Part shown: positions 12,092 to 23,205 of the stretch, one piece after another
How positions within the stretch are numbered: position 1 is the first letter of the stretch
Layout: every line of letters starts with the position of its first letter
Assembly: GCA_029876055.1 (NCBI GenBank)
Contig: CM056875.1
Coordinates: 7,403,001-7,467,000, forward strand
DNA from: Madurella fahalii
Taxonomy: Eukaryota; Ascomycota; Sordariomycetes; Sordariales
Length of the DNA stretch: 64,000 nucleotides
Direction: 5' to 3'
Translations under genes and position numbers: made by a program
Notes under the pieces: generated by a model
Database searches by the model: none
The model's input: the letters and a program-made list of their open reading frames with translations, nothing else
Told to the model about the DNA's origin: nothing

Positions 12092-13843
12092 ATGCGCTTC
12101 GCAACCTCGTCTCTCGTTTCCGCCTCCCTTCTGTTGGGGCAGGCGGCAGCGGAACTTCCGCCTATTGTCATGAAGGTGCGTGCCAACAACTTCAACGAGC
12201 AGACCTTCGAGACCGACCGCTGACCTTGCCGTCTGTAGGGTACCAAGTTCTTCTACGAAAATGGCACCCAATTCTACATGAAAGGCATTGCCTACCAGCA
12301 GGAAGTCGCCGCTGGCGGTGCTTCCACGGGCAACACCAAGTATATCGACCCTCTGGCGGACCCGGAAACCTGCAAGCGCGATGTTCCTCTGCTCAAAGCC
12401 CTCCACACCAACACCATCCGTACGTATGCCATTGATCCTGAGGCCGACCACGACGAGTGCATGAAGCTGCTGGATGAGGCGGGCATCTACGTCATCAGTG
12501 ACTTGAGTGAGCCCACCCTGTCCATCAATCGCGACGACCCACTCTGGGACATCGACTTGTACAAGCGTTACATCGGCGTGGTGGACAACCTCAGCAAGTA
12601 CACCAACGTGATTGGCTTCTTCGCCGGCAACGAGGTCACAAACAACAAGACCAACACACCAGCCTCGGCTTACGTCAAGGCCGCCGTACGAGACACCAAG
12701 GCCCACATCAAGAAGAACGTCAACCGCTGGATGGGTGTCGGCTACGCCGCCAACGACGACTCAGACATCAGGATCGACATGGCTCACTACTTCAACTGCG
12801 GTGACGAAGAAGGCGCCATCGACTACTGGGGTTACAACATCTATTCGTGGTGCGGCAAGAGCAGTTTCTCCAAATCGGGTTACGACCAGCAAGTCGAGTT
12901 CTTCAAGAACTACTCGGTCCCCGTCTTCTTCGCCGAGTATGGCTGCAACCTGCCAGATGGCGCCGAGGGCCGTATCTGGGAAGAGACGACGGCGCTCTAC
13001 TCTGACGAGATGACGGGCGTGATCTCGGGTGGCATCGTGTACATGTACTTCCAGGAAGCCAACGATTACGGTTAGCCACAGCCCCCCTCCCCTTCTCTTC
13101 CCACAGCCCACAGCCAACTAACCTTCCATCTAGGCCTGGTGAAAGTCAAGAACGGCGAAGCCTCCACCATGAAGAACTACAACAGTCTCAAAACTGTCAT
13201 TGCCAAGGTCGAGCCCTCGTTGACCGCCATGGACTCGTACTCGCCGACCAACTCCCCAGCCGCCTGCCCCGAGGTCGGCTCCAACTGGAAGGTCAAGGGT
13301 GAGACCCTTCCCCCGACCCCGGACGAGTCGCTCTGCGAATGCATGTACTCGTCGCTGTCGTGCGGGCCTGTCAGCTCCCTCAAGCCGACCGAGTACGGCA
13401 AGATCTTTGGCTACATCTGCGAGCAAGTCCCCGAGGCCTGCACAGGCATCAACGGAAACACGACCACCGGCGTGTACGGCGCCTACTCGATGTGCAGCGC
13501 CGAGCAGAAGCTGGGCTTCGTGCTCGACGCTTACTACCAGGCGCAGAACCAGGACAGTTCGGCGTGCGACTTCGAGGGCAAGGCCGAGCTGCGCCAAGGA
13601 AGCGTCGGGGACGGCTGCAGCGAGAAGCTGGCGGCGGCCAGCTCCGCCAATGAGGTGGCAGCCACGGCGACCGGGTCGACGGATGCCGCCAGCCAAACGG
13701 GCGGGTCCAACGACGAGAACGCGGCGCCCGCCAAGCTCGCGCAGGGCCCCATGATGCGGACCATGTTTATGTTTGGGGATGTCGCGGTTGGGCTGTACGT
13801 CGCCGTGGCGATGGCTGCGGGGGCGAGTATGCTTCTTTTGTAG
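12092..13843 (+). CDS. GPI-anchored 1,3-beta-glucanosyltransferase (GH72 + X8/CBM43), Gas/Gel family
   Basis: Three exons, 12092-12175, 12239-13070 and 13134-13843, give 541 residues. Introns of 63 nt each carry CTGAC and CTAAC branch sites. A signal peptide (MRFATSSLVSASLLLGQAAA) opens the protein. The GH72 domain has its two catalytic glutamates at E160 (FFAGNEVTNN) and E261 (FFAEYGCN), the same numbers as reported for Aspergillus fumigatus Gel1. A Cys-rich X8 domain follows (from about CECMYSSLSCGPVSS to SSACDFEG), then a Ser/Ala/Thr-rich linker and a hydrophobic C-terminus typical of GPI attachment. The enzyme cuts and re-joins beta-1,3-glucan chains at the plasma membrane and wall, extending and branching the glucan network. 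The presence of the X8 module places it in the GAS1/2-like subgroup; the exact paralogue cannot be fixed here. Confidence 0.96.
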
Positions 13844-14655
13844 GCGGGAGGTATATGTCTCCCGTACGAAGAGCCAAAGGCGAAGACGAGCTAGAGTGGA
13901 AGGGTTTGGTTTCTCACATAGACTGGGTTGGTGACCTTTGAAACCCCAGTTGGCTAGTTTTGAGTTGCATCTTGGACCGTAATGGAAGGTATTGACCAGC
14001 GTATCGGTGCATGACACTCTTAACAGGGTGTCGTCCGGGACACGGATGGATGGCTGTGGCTAATAGGTTATTTTTGTCAGATACAATAATTTTTCCTTCA
14101 GTCTTTTCCGATAGTGTGTGCCGAGTTGTGAGAGGCAGGCAAGATGTGCGGGTGATAACGTGACATCATCAGTCAGTCAGCTGTTCGTGGCCCTGGAAAG
14201 AGCAACATGTATTCGCCCATCGGCCGAGCCAAATCCTCATTGCAACTACTCACACGGGACACGAGAGAATCACATCGGGAACATGGGTGGCTGCGTGATG
14301 GACTGGCCGTAGTAATGTAACTGTGTGTAGGCATGCGCCGCTGGCGGACTCCCTCTCCCGTCCGTCTGGCAGTCTATCAAAGGTTAGCAATCTCCAGATC
14401 GAGATGCGATGACAACGACGTGCTCCTACCTGGCCGGCCCTTGGAATGACACCGATAACCTCGTCAAGGCCGAATCTCGCGGCATTTTTAGGGTATGGCC
14501 TATCCCGCCCAAACTGTCCGACCCGAACCGTCCTGAACGCCTCCAGAATGCCGTAGTAGCCCCGCGCCTCCCGTTCCGTTTTTACGTCCGCCCGCGAAGC
14601 AACGCCCTCCTATTCTTGGTCTTCCCTCCAGCCTCCCATCCCGGCTTCGCAGCCT
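13844..14655. other. Intergenic, convergent
   Basis: This stretch holds the 3' flanks of the GH72 gene and of Alb1, which converge. No gene, RNA or repeat is evident. Confidence 0.4.
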
Positions 14656-15083
14656 TCACGAGATATCCATCTCCACCTCCTGCTCCTTCTTCTCCGTTTT
14701 CTGATTCTCCACCGGCGCATCTAAGCAGTTGTTCATTAGCCCTCTTTCCCTCATCAAACCAAACCAACTCAAAAAAAAAAAAAAAAAAAAAGAAAAGTAC
14801 CTTTCATCTCCACCTCGCCCTCCGCCTCCATCTTGCGCTTCAGCGCGTAGCCCATCTTGCGCTCCAGCTTGCGCTGCCGCTTCTTGCTCGTGGGCGCGCG
14901 CGGCCCGCTGGTGGGCAGCAGGCCCGGGCGGGCTCCGCGGCGGGCTTCGGCCTTGGCGACGGCGCCGCGCGTCTTCGTGAGCTGGCCGGCGGCGGCGGCC
15001 TTTTGGCGCTCCTTCTTCTGCTTTGCTGCGCGGGCGGCGAGGCGGTTTTTGGAGGGGGCGTTGGGGTTTTTTACGGAGGGCAT
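14656..15083 (-). CDS. ALB1: Ribosome biogenesis protein Alb1
   Basis: Two exons on the minus strand, 15083-14801 and 14720-14656, give 115 residues. The 80-nt intron starts GTACTT, carries a 21-nt T-run near its 5' end and ends CTGCTTAG; a split Asp codon joins EVEMK|DAPVENQ. The start MPSVKNPNAPSKNRLAARAA and the very basic body with KKRQRKLERKMGYALKRKM are characteristic of fungal Alb1, ending with an acidic tail (EVEMDIS). In yeast, Alb1 binds Arx1 on the pre-60S ribosomal particle and helps its export and recycling between nucleus and cytoplasm. The length is normal for filamentous fungi. Without splicing, the frame would run into an artificial poly-phenylalanine end, which supports the intron. 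Confidence 0.9.
14721..14800 (-). other. Alb1 intron with long T tract
   Basis: In gene orientation a run of about 21 T begins shortly after the GT donor, unlike the usual position near the acceptor. The CTAAT element lies near the 3' end, before CTGCTTAG. Confidence 0.75.
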
Positions 15084-15440
15084 ATTTGGATTTGTTTGCC
15101 TTCTTTTTTTTTTTTTTTAGCTTGTTTCGGGGACTGAGATTGGGACCGGGACGGTGACGGTGGTCGTGATCGTTGCTGGGGACGAGAAGACTTTAAAAAG
15201 AGAGGTTTGGTGTGGTTGGAAAATCCAAGGTGGGGGGTGAGAGGTGGAGGTCACCTGGCAGCAGCTGGTCAGCTGGCGTGGAATGCTTCCCTGAACTACA
15301 CCACCTGCCATGCTCCGATCGACCCTAGGTAAAACGTCGCGGTCCCGGAGAAAATAACCTGGGTTGTGGAAGAGGCTGAGGATATATATTAGGTTTAAAT
15401 CGCAGATCATCGCCACCCATAAGACTAACGCCCTCACACC
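15084..15440. other. Intergenic, upstream of Alb1
   Basis: The Alb1 promoter and the lipoxygenase 3' flank lie here, in tandem on the minus strand. A run of 13 T near 15105-15118 sits in the Alb1 leader. Nothing else is evident. Confidence 0.4.
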
Positions 15441-17798
15441 CTAGATCAAGATAGAAACGGCCGTCACCCCCGGATCAAGCACCATATACGGGATGCTGTC
15501 CTTGTCCATCGCCCTGCTATTGTAATAAAACGTCTTTTGCAGCGTCTGCAGACCCTCGTACAGCTTCTGGCTCGCATCCCTGACTGCCTGGTCTGACGGA
15601 TCCTTCTTGTGCCTGTACACGTTCCACGTGCTCGCTGCGTAGTTCATCAGACTCCGGTCAGCATCGACCTTGAAGCTGAGGAGCCACGGAACCTGGGCAG
15701 CAAGTAGCCACTGCCGCTGTCGGTTGATAGGCAGCGAGGCAACCAGATCTGCCTCCTTGTACTGTCTGAGCTCCGCCAGGGTCTTTGGTGGCGGCCGGCA
15801 CAACGAAGGCGGCTTGGCAATGACAAACATCTGATAAAAGTTCTGCAAGTAGTTGATGGCGCTGTGAAACGGGGACGCGATATGAATGGACATGGTCACG
15901 GCATCGATCAGCGCGTCGACAGTCTTGATCTCCGGGAACGACGGCATAAACGCTGCCGTATGGACTTCCTTGACCCAGTCTTGGATATACCTGTCGGCGG
16001 CCACGCTGTCGTCTGTTGGGAAAGACAACTGCAGCATCGACTTGACAAAAGCCCGCAGGGTCGTCCACAGCGCCAACACATTCTTGGCGTACGGGTAATT
16101 CCTGTACCGCGAGTGGCTCAGTCCTTCCTGTGTGTTCGGGAACCCACGACGTCTCAGGTCATTGGGCACGTAGCTACCCACGAAGTCGTAAGTATCGTAG
16201 GCATCACGGATAAAGCTGTAACATTGGTCGGGACTGAGCCCCACGATGTCCGCGATGATTTGCGGTACGAGGGTAGCACGTGCGGCTGCGTTGAGTGATA
16301 ATGTCTTGTACCAATGCGGCGAGAGCAGCCTGTAGACAGCATGCTCCTTCGGAATGGTACGATTCGTCGCCACAATGATGGCCTCCTCGACGATATGCGT
16401 GAGAGTAAGATGCACACCCAGTTCATGGCGCATCCAATCTGTGATTTGGGCGCACGTCTTTGCGTATCGCCATGGCCAGTCTTCTTTCTCGCCGGAGACC
16501 GAGTCACGAGGTGTCATCCGCTGGTTGAAGATGGTAACGGACTTCTCAATGGACCCCTTATGGTCTACGCAGATGGCGATTGGGTGCAGTTTGCCATCTT
16601 CATGCAGCTGGAACAGAGATACCGCGCCGACCGCCCAGTTGTGGCTGCTCCCGGGCTGCTGGTGGTCGAGAGTAGCTTCCGGGTCTGTCACACCAATAGC
16701 TCTCCGGATGTAGCTGCCATCTTGCACAAATAGGGATTCCGGGTCCGCACTGGCAAGCGCAGCCACCCACTTGTTATAGTTGCCAGCCTTCGCTGCTTCG
16801 GAGAACTCGGCGGTCCAAGTTGGCGAGGCCCGAGTGAGGGTAGCTGGGTTTGTGCCTGTGAACTGCTGATCGGCAAAACGACGGTCACTGTACCAGTCAT
16901 CCAGCAAGCCGATGTTGCCACCCCCCGTGATATCAGTGCCGAATTTGCGGTGGTACATGTTGTAGTCGACGACATCCTGGATCTTGATGCCCTTTTCTGG
17001 ATCACCGCCAAAGGCTGCCGCACGCGACTTCTCCACCAGCCATTCCTTTGTACGCCCGAGAATCCCTTCCTCAGGTGGCGTGATCTTCTGCAGGATCACC
17101 TGTGTCTCGACCAGGCCGATGGCGTTGAAGATGCTAAACGGGCTGAAGTCCTGTTCAGGAGGAATATGTTGGAGATGGGGTGGATATTTGGCCCAGGTGC
17201 CGTCAGCGTTCTTCGGATACGCCGAGAACTGGTAGAGTTTCTTCTGATCCCGGAGGCTAACGTGCCTCGGTAACGTCGCCTCGACACCCAGGACATCAAA
17301 CAGGGACGAGAATCTAACAACAAATGTGAGCAACGGTTATCAAGCTGCCGTCGCGGCAGACCTAAGGCCAGGGTAGACTCACGTCTGCTCGATTCGGGAA
17401 TAGGCTTGGGTCAAGGCAACCTGGGTGCCCATGTACGACCCCTCCACGATGTCGCCCTCGGGTGCACGGACAAGGGAAGGATTCTGAGGGTCAATGGTCG
17501 GGTACAGCCTCAGCTTCAGCAGTTCATTATCGAAGATGCCCGGGTCAAATGACGGGAGCGGAGCATCTCTGACGGACCTGGGTGCGATCCCATCAAAGTA
17601 CTCCTTTTCGGACAGGTGCTTAAGGATGGCGCGATGGTTGGGACGGACCGCAGCCACCTTCGCTGGAGGGGTAGGGAGATTGGGATCAAGGACTTTTCTT
17701 GGAGGACGGCTGGTATCCAGGACCTTGTGCCACAGACTCTGCGCCCAGGCTAACGCCCGCCCAGGCAATGACGAGAAGTTTGATGCTTTGCTCAACAT
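15441..17798 (-). CDS. Lipoxygenase
   Basis: Two exons on the minus strand, 17798-17383 and 17313-15441, give 762 residues. The 69-nt intron runs GTGAGT...TTGTTAG, with a split Thr codon at SRIEQ|T|FSSLFD. The full lipoxygenase histidine signature H-x4-H-x4-H-x17-H-x8-H is present at H435, H440, H445, H463 and H472. H440 and H445 should be metal ligands. The third histidine and the Asn/His position are H622 and N626 (SPFHSAINY). The chain ends in isoleucine, the usual terminal carboxylate ligand. It should dioxygenate polyunsaturated fatty acids such as linoleate, giving oxylipin hydroperoxides. It is longer than typical fungal Mn-lipoxygenases (about 600-670), with an extra N-terminal region. 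I see no clear signal peptide after the chosen ATG. Whether it uses iron or manganese is not decided by sequence alone. Confidence 0.93.
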
Positions 17799-18543
17799 GG
17801 TGGAATGGTACACCAAGGTGACATGCGTGGTCGTGCATCGCAGCAGCCCCAGAGCCCGGATGCCGGCCAGGCGAGCGGTGGTAGCACTGTATTTGAAGAA
17901 CTCTTTGGCTCAGGCCCAGGGGCCGGTGACGCACAATGTGCAGCTCCATTGGCCGCATAAACCGAATGCAGACTTCTCTGATCCGTGATGCTCTCAGGAT
18001 CAACTGGCCTTGGCGTTTTGTTGGCGTGGCGCATTGGCTTGCTGGAAGCGAAGGTGTGTGGTCCAAGGCAAAACGTGCAGTTTTTGTAGCACTCTAGACC
18101 AATGACGCTCCCTCTCTGCAGCCATTCGGATTCGGTTTGCGCAATCATTCGCATCCAGCATCCGGCTTTGTTGTTTGGCGAGTGCAGGAAATCCCGGCCC
18201 TGGTCTGCTGCGTGGCTCGAGTGGAGACGGCCAGCCAGCAAGCCCCAGTCCAGCCGCGATAACTCGGTGTGCGCTAACTCATCACACCACCGTTGTAGGG
18301 CTGCGTTCGGTGCAGGCAATATCGACGCAAAATCCCGCGGCATGGGAAATAGCTGCATGCGGCTGGAGAGCCGCCAAAGAGTGGATTGGTGGTTTTGGGT
18401 CGACTTTTCGGGACCGTACATCTTCCAGTTCCCTCCAAGCAGCGCCTCGTCATCCGCAGCAGCCCGGTGAAAGCTACTGGTGGTCGCAGGGCAATGTGAT
18501 GTACAGCCTGCATCTCGTGCCGCCCGACAGAGAGTCCAGACTC
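17799..18543. other. Intergenic, lipoxygenase upstream region
   Basis: No supported gene. It contains the promoter of the lipoxygenase and the 3' flank of the DUF7730-like gene. A small upstream exon with a signal peptide could be hidden here, but I could not place one. Confidence 0.35.
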
Positions 18544-19536
18544 TCAAAGGCCCGGAGGCATTGTCTCGATATATGGAGGGATCGCGGCAGCGGGCGCATA
18601 CGGCAGATCGACTAACGACCGGTCAGCCCAGGAGACGCGGTACTCGCCCGCCTTGTCCCACTCGATGACCGAGTCGCCTTCCGGCATGCCCAGCGGACCG
18701 CGATACGAATCTGACAGAATAACCTGGCACGATTTCGGATTCTTGAGGCGCATGATGGGCCCCAGGTACAGCTCTCGGAGTTCGCCAGACGTGAGGTTCA
18801 TGGGCAACCAAGCCCCGCCGGGCATGAGGACCGCTATGCGCAACTGAGAGAGGGCAGGCATCTCAGCGAGAGCATCCCACAAGGCCTCGTACCCTACGCG
18901 GCCATCGATGTGCGGCACCACACTGGTATTGTTCCTGTCCTGGGCTCTCACGTCCCAGTGAATCTCCAGGGATCGGATGAGGTGCCAGTGATTAGGGGTC
19001 CTGACCTGGAAACTGCGTAGGTCATCGACGGGTAGTCTTTTGTTTCCACGGTTGATAATGATGAAGACGTTGCTCCGGTACAAAACGGGAATCCCATCCA
19101 TGTGCCTAGGATTCTGCTTAGCTCGGTGGTTTACAGAAGACGAGCGAGCTGTCGCAGGTGAGACTTACGCTCTCCTGCAGGTAAACAGCCAAGCAACGTC
19201 AAGTACTCGTCGACGGCTCGGGGCAAGACAAAGGTGAAGTTTACACGCGGCATGGTCAAACGGGACAGAAGTGGGGTCCTCGCAGATGCCGTGGCGCCAT
19301 CGTCTTCTGCTGCCCACTTTGTCGTTGCGAACGCGGTGGGGCAAGAAGTCGAGATGCACTCTGCGATCGCCAAAGAGCTCGGTATATATTAGCGTGCGCA
19401 GCTCGGGAGGCAGCAGCCCGAAGATGGGCGATTCCTGCTGCTCAGCGGCTGGGGCCCGGGCCGCTGTGCGGCATGCCTGGGAAGCAAAGCCGTGATAATG
19501 GGGCGGGCCCAACGTTCGCATTGCGTCGGCATCCAT
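18544..19536 (-). CDS. DUF7730-like fungal hypothetical protein
   Basis: Two exons on the minus strand, 19536-19169 and 19105-18544, give 309 residues. The 63-nt intron runs GTAAGT...CCTAG and joins FTCRRA|HMDGIPVLYRSNVF. I chose the ATG at 19536; an upstream in-frame TTG is not used. Near residue 40 lies SPIFGLLPPELRTLIYTELF, an F-box-like start typical of a large fungal family annotated DUF7730. The CRRAxxxxIPVLYxxNxF block is the second hallmark. The function is unknown; related proteins are very numerous in Pezizomycotina and have no enzymatic motif. The protein is probably intracellular and soluble. Confidence 0.78.
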
Positions 19537-20264
19537 GGCACTCGCGGGCGCGTAGCATAAGAGGACCAGGACGACAGACAATGGGGCGGTGGATTAGGCA
19601 CCCTAGACTCGGAGATCAAATTGCGAGGTTCCCAAGGTTGAAAGTTGGGGTTTCTCTGCGACGTGGGTCAACAGACCACAGCGGACAGTTGGAGATGCCA
19701 AGCCCAATTTGAGGATGTTGCACACTGACAGCAGGGGTGCCCAATGGAAGTCAGGTGAATAGTGGACTGCACAGTACAGTACCGTCCAGTACTGCCCCGG
19801 TTTGAATTGCGCTGCACGTCCCGCCTTCGGGCCTTGCCGAGACCCCCAAACACCTTTGCTTCCGTCTGTCTTTGAGGTGCAAAATTACGTCGCACTGGAG
19901 AAGCAACACACGCCTGGTACTGACAAAGACTTGACAAGCAGAAAAGGAATCGAGTGGATTCAACTGGAATCTGAGCATCAACCCAATTTGCGTCGCTGTT
20001 GATCAGCATCTACGGTCCACTGCGGGCGCAATAACGCTAACCATCATGGGGCGTCTTCCCCAGACCATGGACCAGGTCTTTTGGTTCCTCCACACCGCGC
20101 CCAGATGCCCCGCTCGAGCAGCCTGTGCCGGCCGAGGTTTGAATCGAGAGTTCCACACCGAAGTGATGACGTCTGGTCGTGACTTAAATGCTCGTCTCGT
20201 CACTACGCTGTCGGGGTCCTCCATCACAAAATCGGAGTGAAACCCAACCAGGCATCAGGTCACA
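19537..20264. other. Intergenic, divergent promoters
   Basis: The DUF7730-like gene (minus) and the paraoxonase-like gene (plus) start on either side. I see no conserved element or other gene. Confidence 0.4.
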
Positions 20265-21597
20265 ATGAGGCTGTTGTCATTGTCGCTCCTAGGAGCGCTC
20301 CTTGCTTACCTGCTCTACACCGTAGCACCCTTATTCCAGCGAACCCTAACCACGGTTGGCGCCCTGCGGCGATACCCCGATGGGGGCGTGACCAGGGACG
20401 AGGTTGTCGCCATCCCCGACACCGTCCATTGCGAGGATTTGCACTACCATGTCCCAAGTGGTATACTCTTCACTGCTTGCGAGGACAATGCCAGCACGAG
20501 GTTCAAGTGGTTCCCTCCGCTAGCTAATTTTGACGATCCCGAGCTTGCCAGCAAGAACCAGGGCTCCATCCATGTGATCGACCCCAAGGCAGGTCTTCAG
20601 CTATCCATGTCGGGAAGAGTTCTTACTGACGAGCGGATTCCAGACCATGCAGTCACGCCGGCTCAGGTTTGAGAACTTTGATGGGCCCTTCATCACGCAC
20701 GGAATCGATGTCATTCAGGACAACGCATCAACAGAAGGCGAAGCCGTCTACATCTTTGCCGTCAACCATGTTCCTGAGACGCAGCCTTCGGGAGAAAAGG
20801 GCCCGAACGCGCGATCGCAGCTCGAGGTCTTTCACCACATTATTGGATCCTCGACCATCAGGCACGTCCGCTCGATCTGGCATCCTTTGATCAGAACCCC
20901 AAACGACATCTTTGCCGAGAGCCCCACCTCGCTCTATGTGACGAACGACCACCGTTACCCTCGCCGTGGGCTGATGCGCACCGTCGAGGAACTCTACTTT
21001 GGCGCCAAGTGGACAGGTGTTGTGCACATCCAGCTCGATTTCCTGGCGGCAGTAGAGCCCACCGCCGGCTTAACCGCTAGGGTTGCCTTGAGTGGGCTGC
21101 ACAACAGCAATGGTCTTGGCCACGGCAGGTCAGAACGAGAGATTCTCATCTCAAGCTGCATCAGCGGCGTACTCCATATCGGCCAGCTCGCGGAAAATGG
21201 AAATATCACAATAGCCGAGTCGGTGGAGATCGACTCGATTGCGGACAACCCGAGCTACTTTGCCGACCCCTACGCCGTTACACCTATTGATGACCGGAGC
21301 GGCTTCCTTGAGACGGGCATGGCCCGAGCCATCGACATCCCCCATACGATGCGAGACCCGACCGCCAAAGACCCTGCCATGGTCACTTATCTCAGGCCAG
21401 CCCCGGGCGGCTGGGAGAAGCGCATCCTGTTCGAAGACGATGGCACCAGGCTCCGGACTGCCAGTGCGGCTGTCCTTGTTGCGGTGGACCCGGTGGATGA
21501 GTTGAACAAGGGTGACGTGCCAGGTGCGAGGAAAGCATTACTCTTCGTCACGGGCTTCCTGTCAAAGAGCGTAATTGCACTCAAGGTCGACCTGTAA
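20265..21597 (+). CDS. Serum paraoxonase/arylesterase-like protein (six-bladed propeller)
   Basis: The gene needs a +1 frame change near 20610-20670. My preferred model is exons 20265-20608 and 20667-21597 (424 residues), removing a 58-nt intron GTCGGG...GGCTCAG. A 34-nt GTTCTT...CATGCAG intron would also restore frame but is too short to be likely, and a true frameshift is possible. The N-terminus has a hydrophobic signal anchor (LLSLSLLGALLAYLLYTVAP). Propeller features shared with paraoxonases are GSIHVIDPK, ENFDGPFITHGIDVI, SPTSLYVTNDHRYPRRGLMR, LHNSNGLGHG and SIADNPSYFADPYAV. Asn and Asp residues in the TNDH, SNG and ADNPS blocks are the likely calcium ligands. Family members hydrolyse lactones or aryl esters; the substrate here is unknown. 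The protein is probably luminal or membrane-anchored. Confidence 0.78.
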
Positions 21598-21708
21598 AAT
21601 TCCTCTATAACTACGTTATCTCCAACGTCTCCCTTCTCTCGCCATTCATGGTGTTGATAGGTCGGCGAACTTGTGTAATTGCTCTGTATACCATTGCTGC
21701 GCGGGACG

Positions 21709-23205
21709 TTAACGGTGTTTTCCAGCCACGGGAGTCAAATTGCAGCAACATACCGAGTCCATGCCAGCCCCAACGGCCGAAATCCCAAGCTTATTGACAA
21801 TCCAGCCGGGGCTGTTCTTCTTCCTGTACAGTGTGGCATCCTGGTCCTTGAGCTCCGAGTTAAAGATGACGCTGCGTGGAAGCGAAGGGTTGGCCGCAGC
21901 CGGTCTTGCCAGACCGATCAGATCACAGGCGCCGTCGGCCACGGCCTTTTCCATCCCTATCCGGGTGCTAAACCCGCCGGTAACTATGAGGGGAACATCT
22001 GGGAACTCCTTCCGGATGACTTGGGCAAAGTCGAGGAAAAATGCCTCTCTGGCTTTGGTCCTCTCCGATTTCTGCTCGGGCTGCGGGCCGTCGGGGCCCC
22101 AGGACATCTGCCGTCATGCTTGTCAGCAACCCCTTTTCTCCCAAATTCAGCCCGGTAACATCACCATCCCACCATCACCACCACCATCCAAAACTCCAAA
22201 CTCAACACCTAAACTCGAAGACATACCTGTGGATCCTCGTAGCTGCCCCCGCTCACCTCCACAAAATCCACCCCAGCCTCCACAATCATCCTCACCTGCT
22301 GCACGAACTCGTCCAGCTCGCCCTCGCGCTGGTGGTCCACGCTGTTGAGCTTGATGCCGACGCAGAAGCCGTCGTAGGCGCGGGTGGCCTCGCGGACGGC
22401 GCGGACGACGTCGACGGCGAAGCGGGCGCGGTGGGCGGGGCTCCCGCCGTAGGCGTCGGCGCGCCGGTTCGTGGGCGCGCCGAGGAACTGGCTGACGAGG
22501 TAGCCGTGGGCGCCGTGGATCTCGACGCCGTCGAAGCCGGCCTCGGCGACGACGCGCGCCGCCCGCGCGAACTGCGCCACCACCCCCGCCACCTCGTCCC
22601 CCGCCATCTCGCGCGGCGCCGGCATCAGGAGCCGCTGCAGGAGCCGCGCCACCCACCCCTGGCCCAGGCTCAGCGGGATCGCCGACGGCGCCATGGGCGG
22701 CGTGAAGAGCCCCCGCGTCCCCGCGCCGCGCGGCGATTGGCGGCCCGGGTGGTTGATCTGGACGATGACCGGGGTGGGTTTGGCGCCGTCGGTCGCGGAG
22801 CTCCCCCGGCTGGCGCGCGCCCACGCCGAGAAGGCGGGGATGTGCGCCGAGTCCGGGAGCGACGGGGTGATTGCTGCGTCTGTCGGCTGGCCCAGGTGTG
22901 CTGAGTCGACTTGGACGTTGCCTGGCGACGGGTTAGTGCTGCTGCTGCCGCTGCGGCCGCTACTGCGGGGGTGAGTACCCCGTGCAGGTAGGTCAAGGGA
23001 ATGAGAGATAAGTAGTACCAGTAATGATCAAACCCCAACCACTTTCGGACCAGTGCTTGTAAAGCGCCATGAGGCGCTCGCTGGGGAGACTCTGGCTGTC
23101 AGCAAGCGCTTCGGCCATGGCGGCTTTGACAAGCCGGTTTGGGAGCGTGAGACCGCATTTGAGCGTCAGCGGCTGGGCGATCCGGAGGTCTGATCGCGCG
23201 GCCAT
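21709..23205 (-). CDS. NADH:flavin oxidoreductase, Old Yellow Enzyme family
   Basis: Three exons on the minus strand, 23205-23019, 22921-22227 and 22107-21709, give 426 residues. Introns of 97 nt (GTACTA...CGCCAG) and 119 nt (GTATGT...CGGCAG, GCTGAC branch) fit. Splicing gives LIITG|NVQVDSAHLGQP and YEDPQ|MSWGPDGPQPEQ. Family hallmarks are LPNRLVKAAMAEALAD (FMN site), VQINHPGRQSPR, the long HGAHGYLVSQFLGAPTNRR signature followed by YGGS, and VTGGFSTR plus DLIGLARP for phosphate binding. It should be an FMN enzyme reducing activated alkenes with NAD(P)H in the cytosol. Exon 2 is very GC-rich compared with exons 1 and 3. The C-terminus (GAGMDSVCCCNLTPVAGKHR) departs from the usual ending, so the last exon end is less sure. 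The gene is convergent with the paraoxonase-like gene, 111 bp away. Confidence 0.88.

Noticed and set aside
14409..15137. 242-codon plus-strand frame with poly-Lys
   Set aside because: It reads through the intron T-run and antisense of Alb1.
22041..22904. 287-codon plus-strand frame
   Set aside because: Antisense of the GC-rich second exon of the Old Yellow Enzyme gene.
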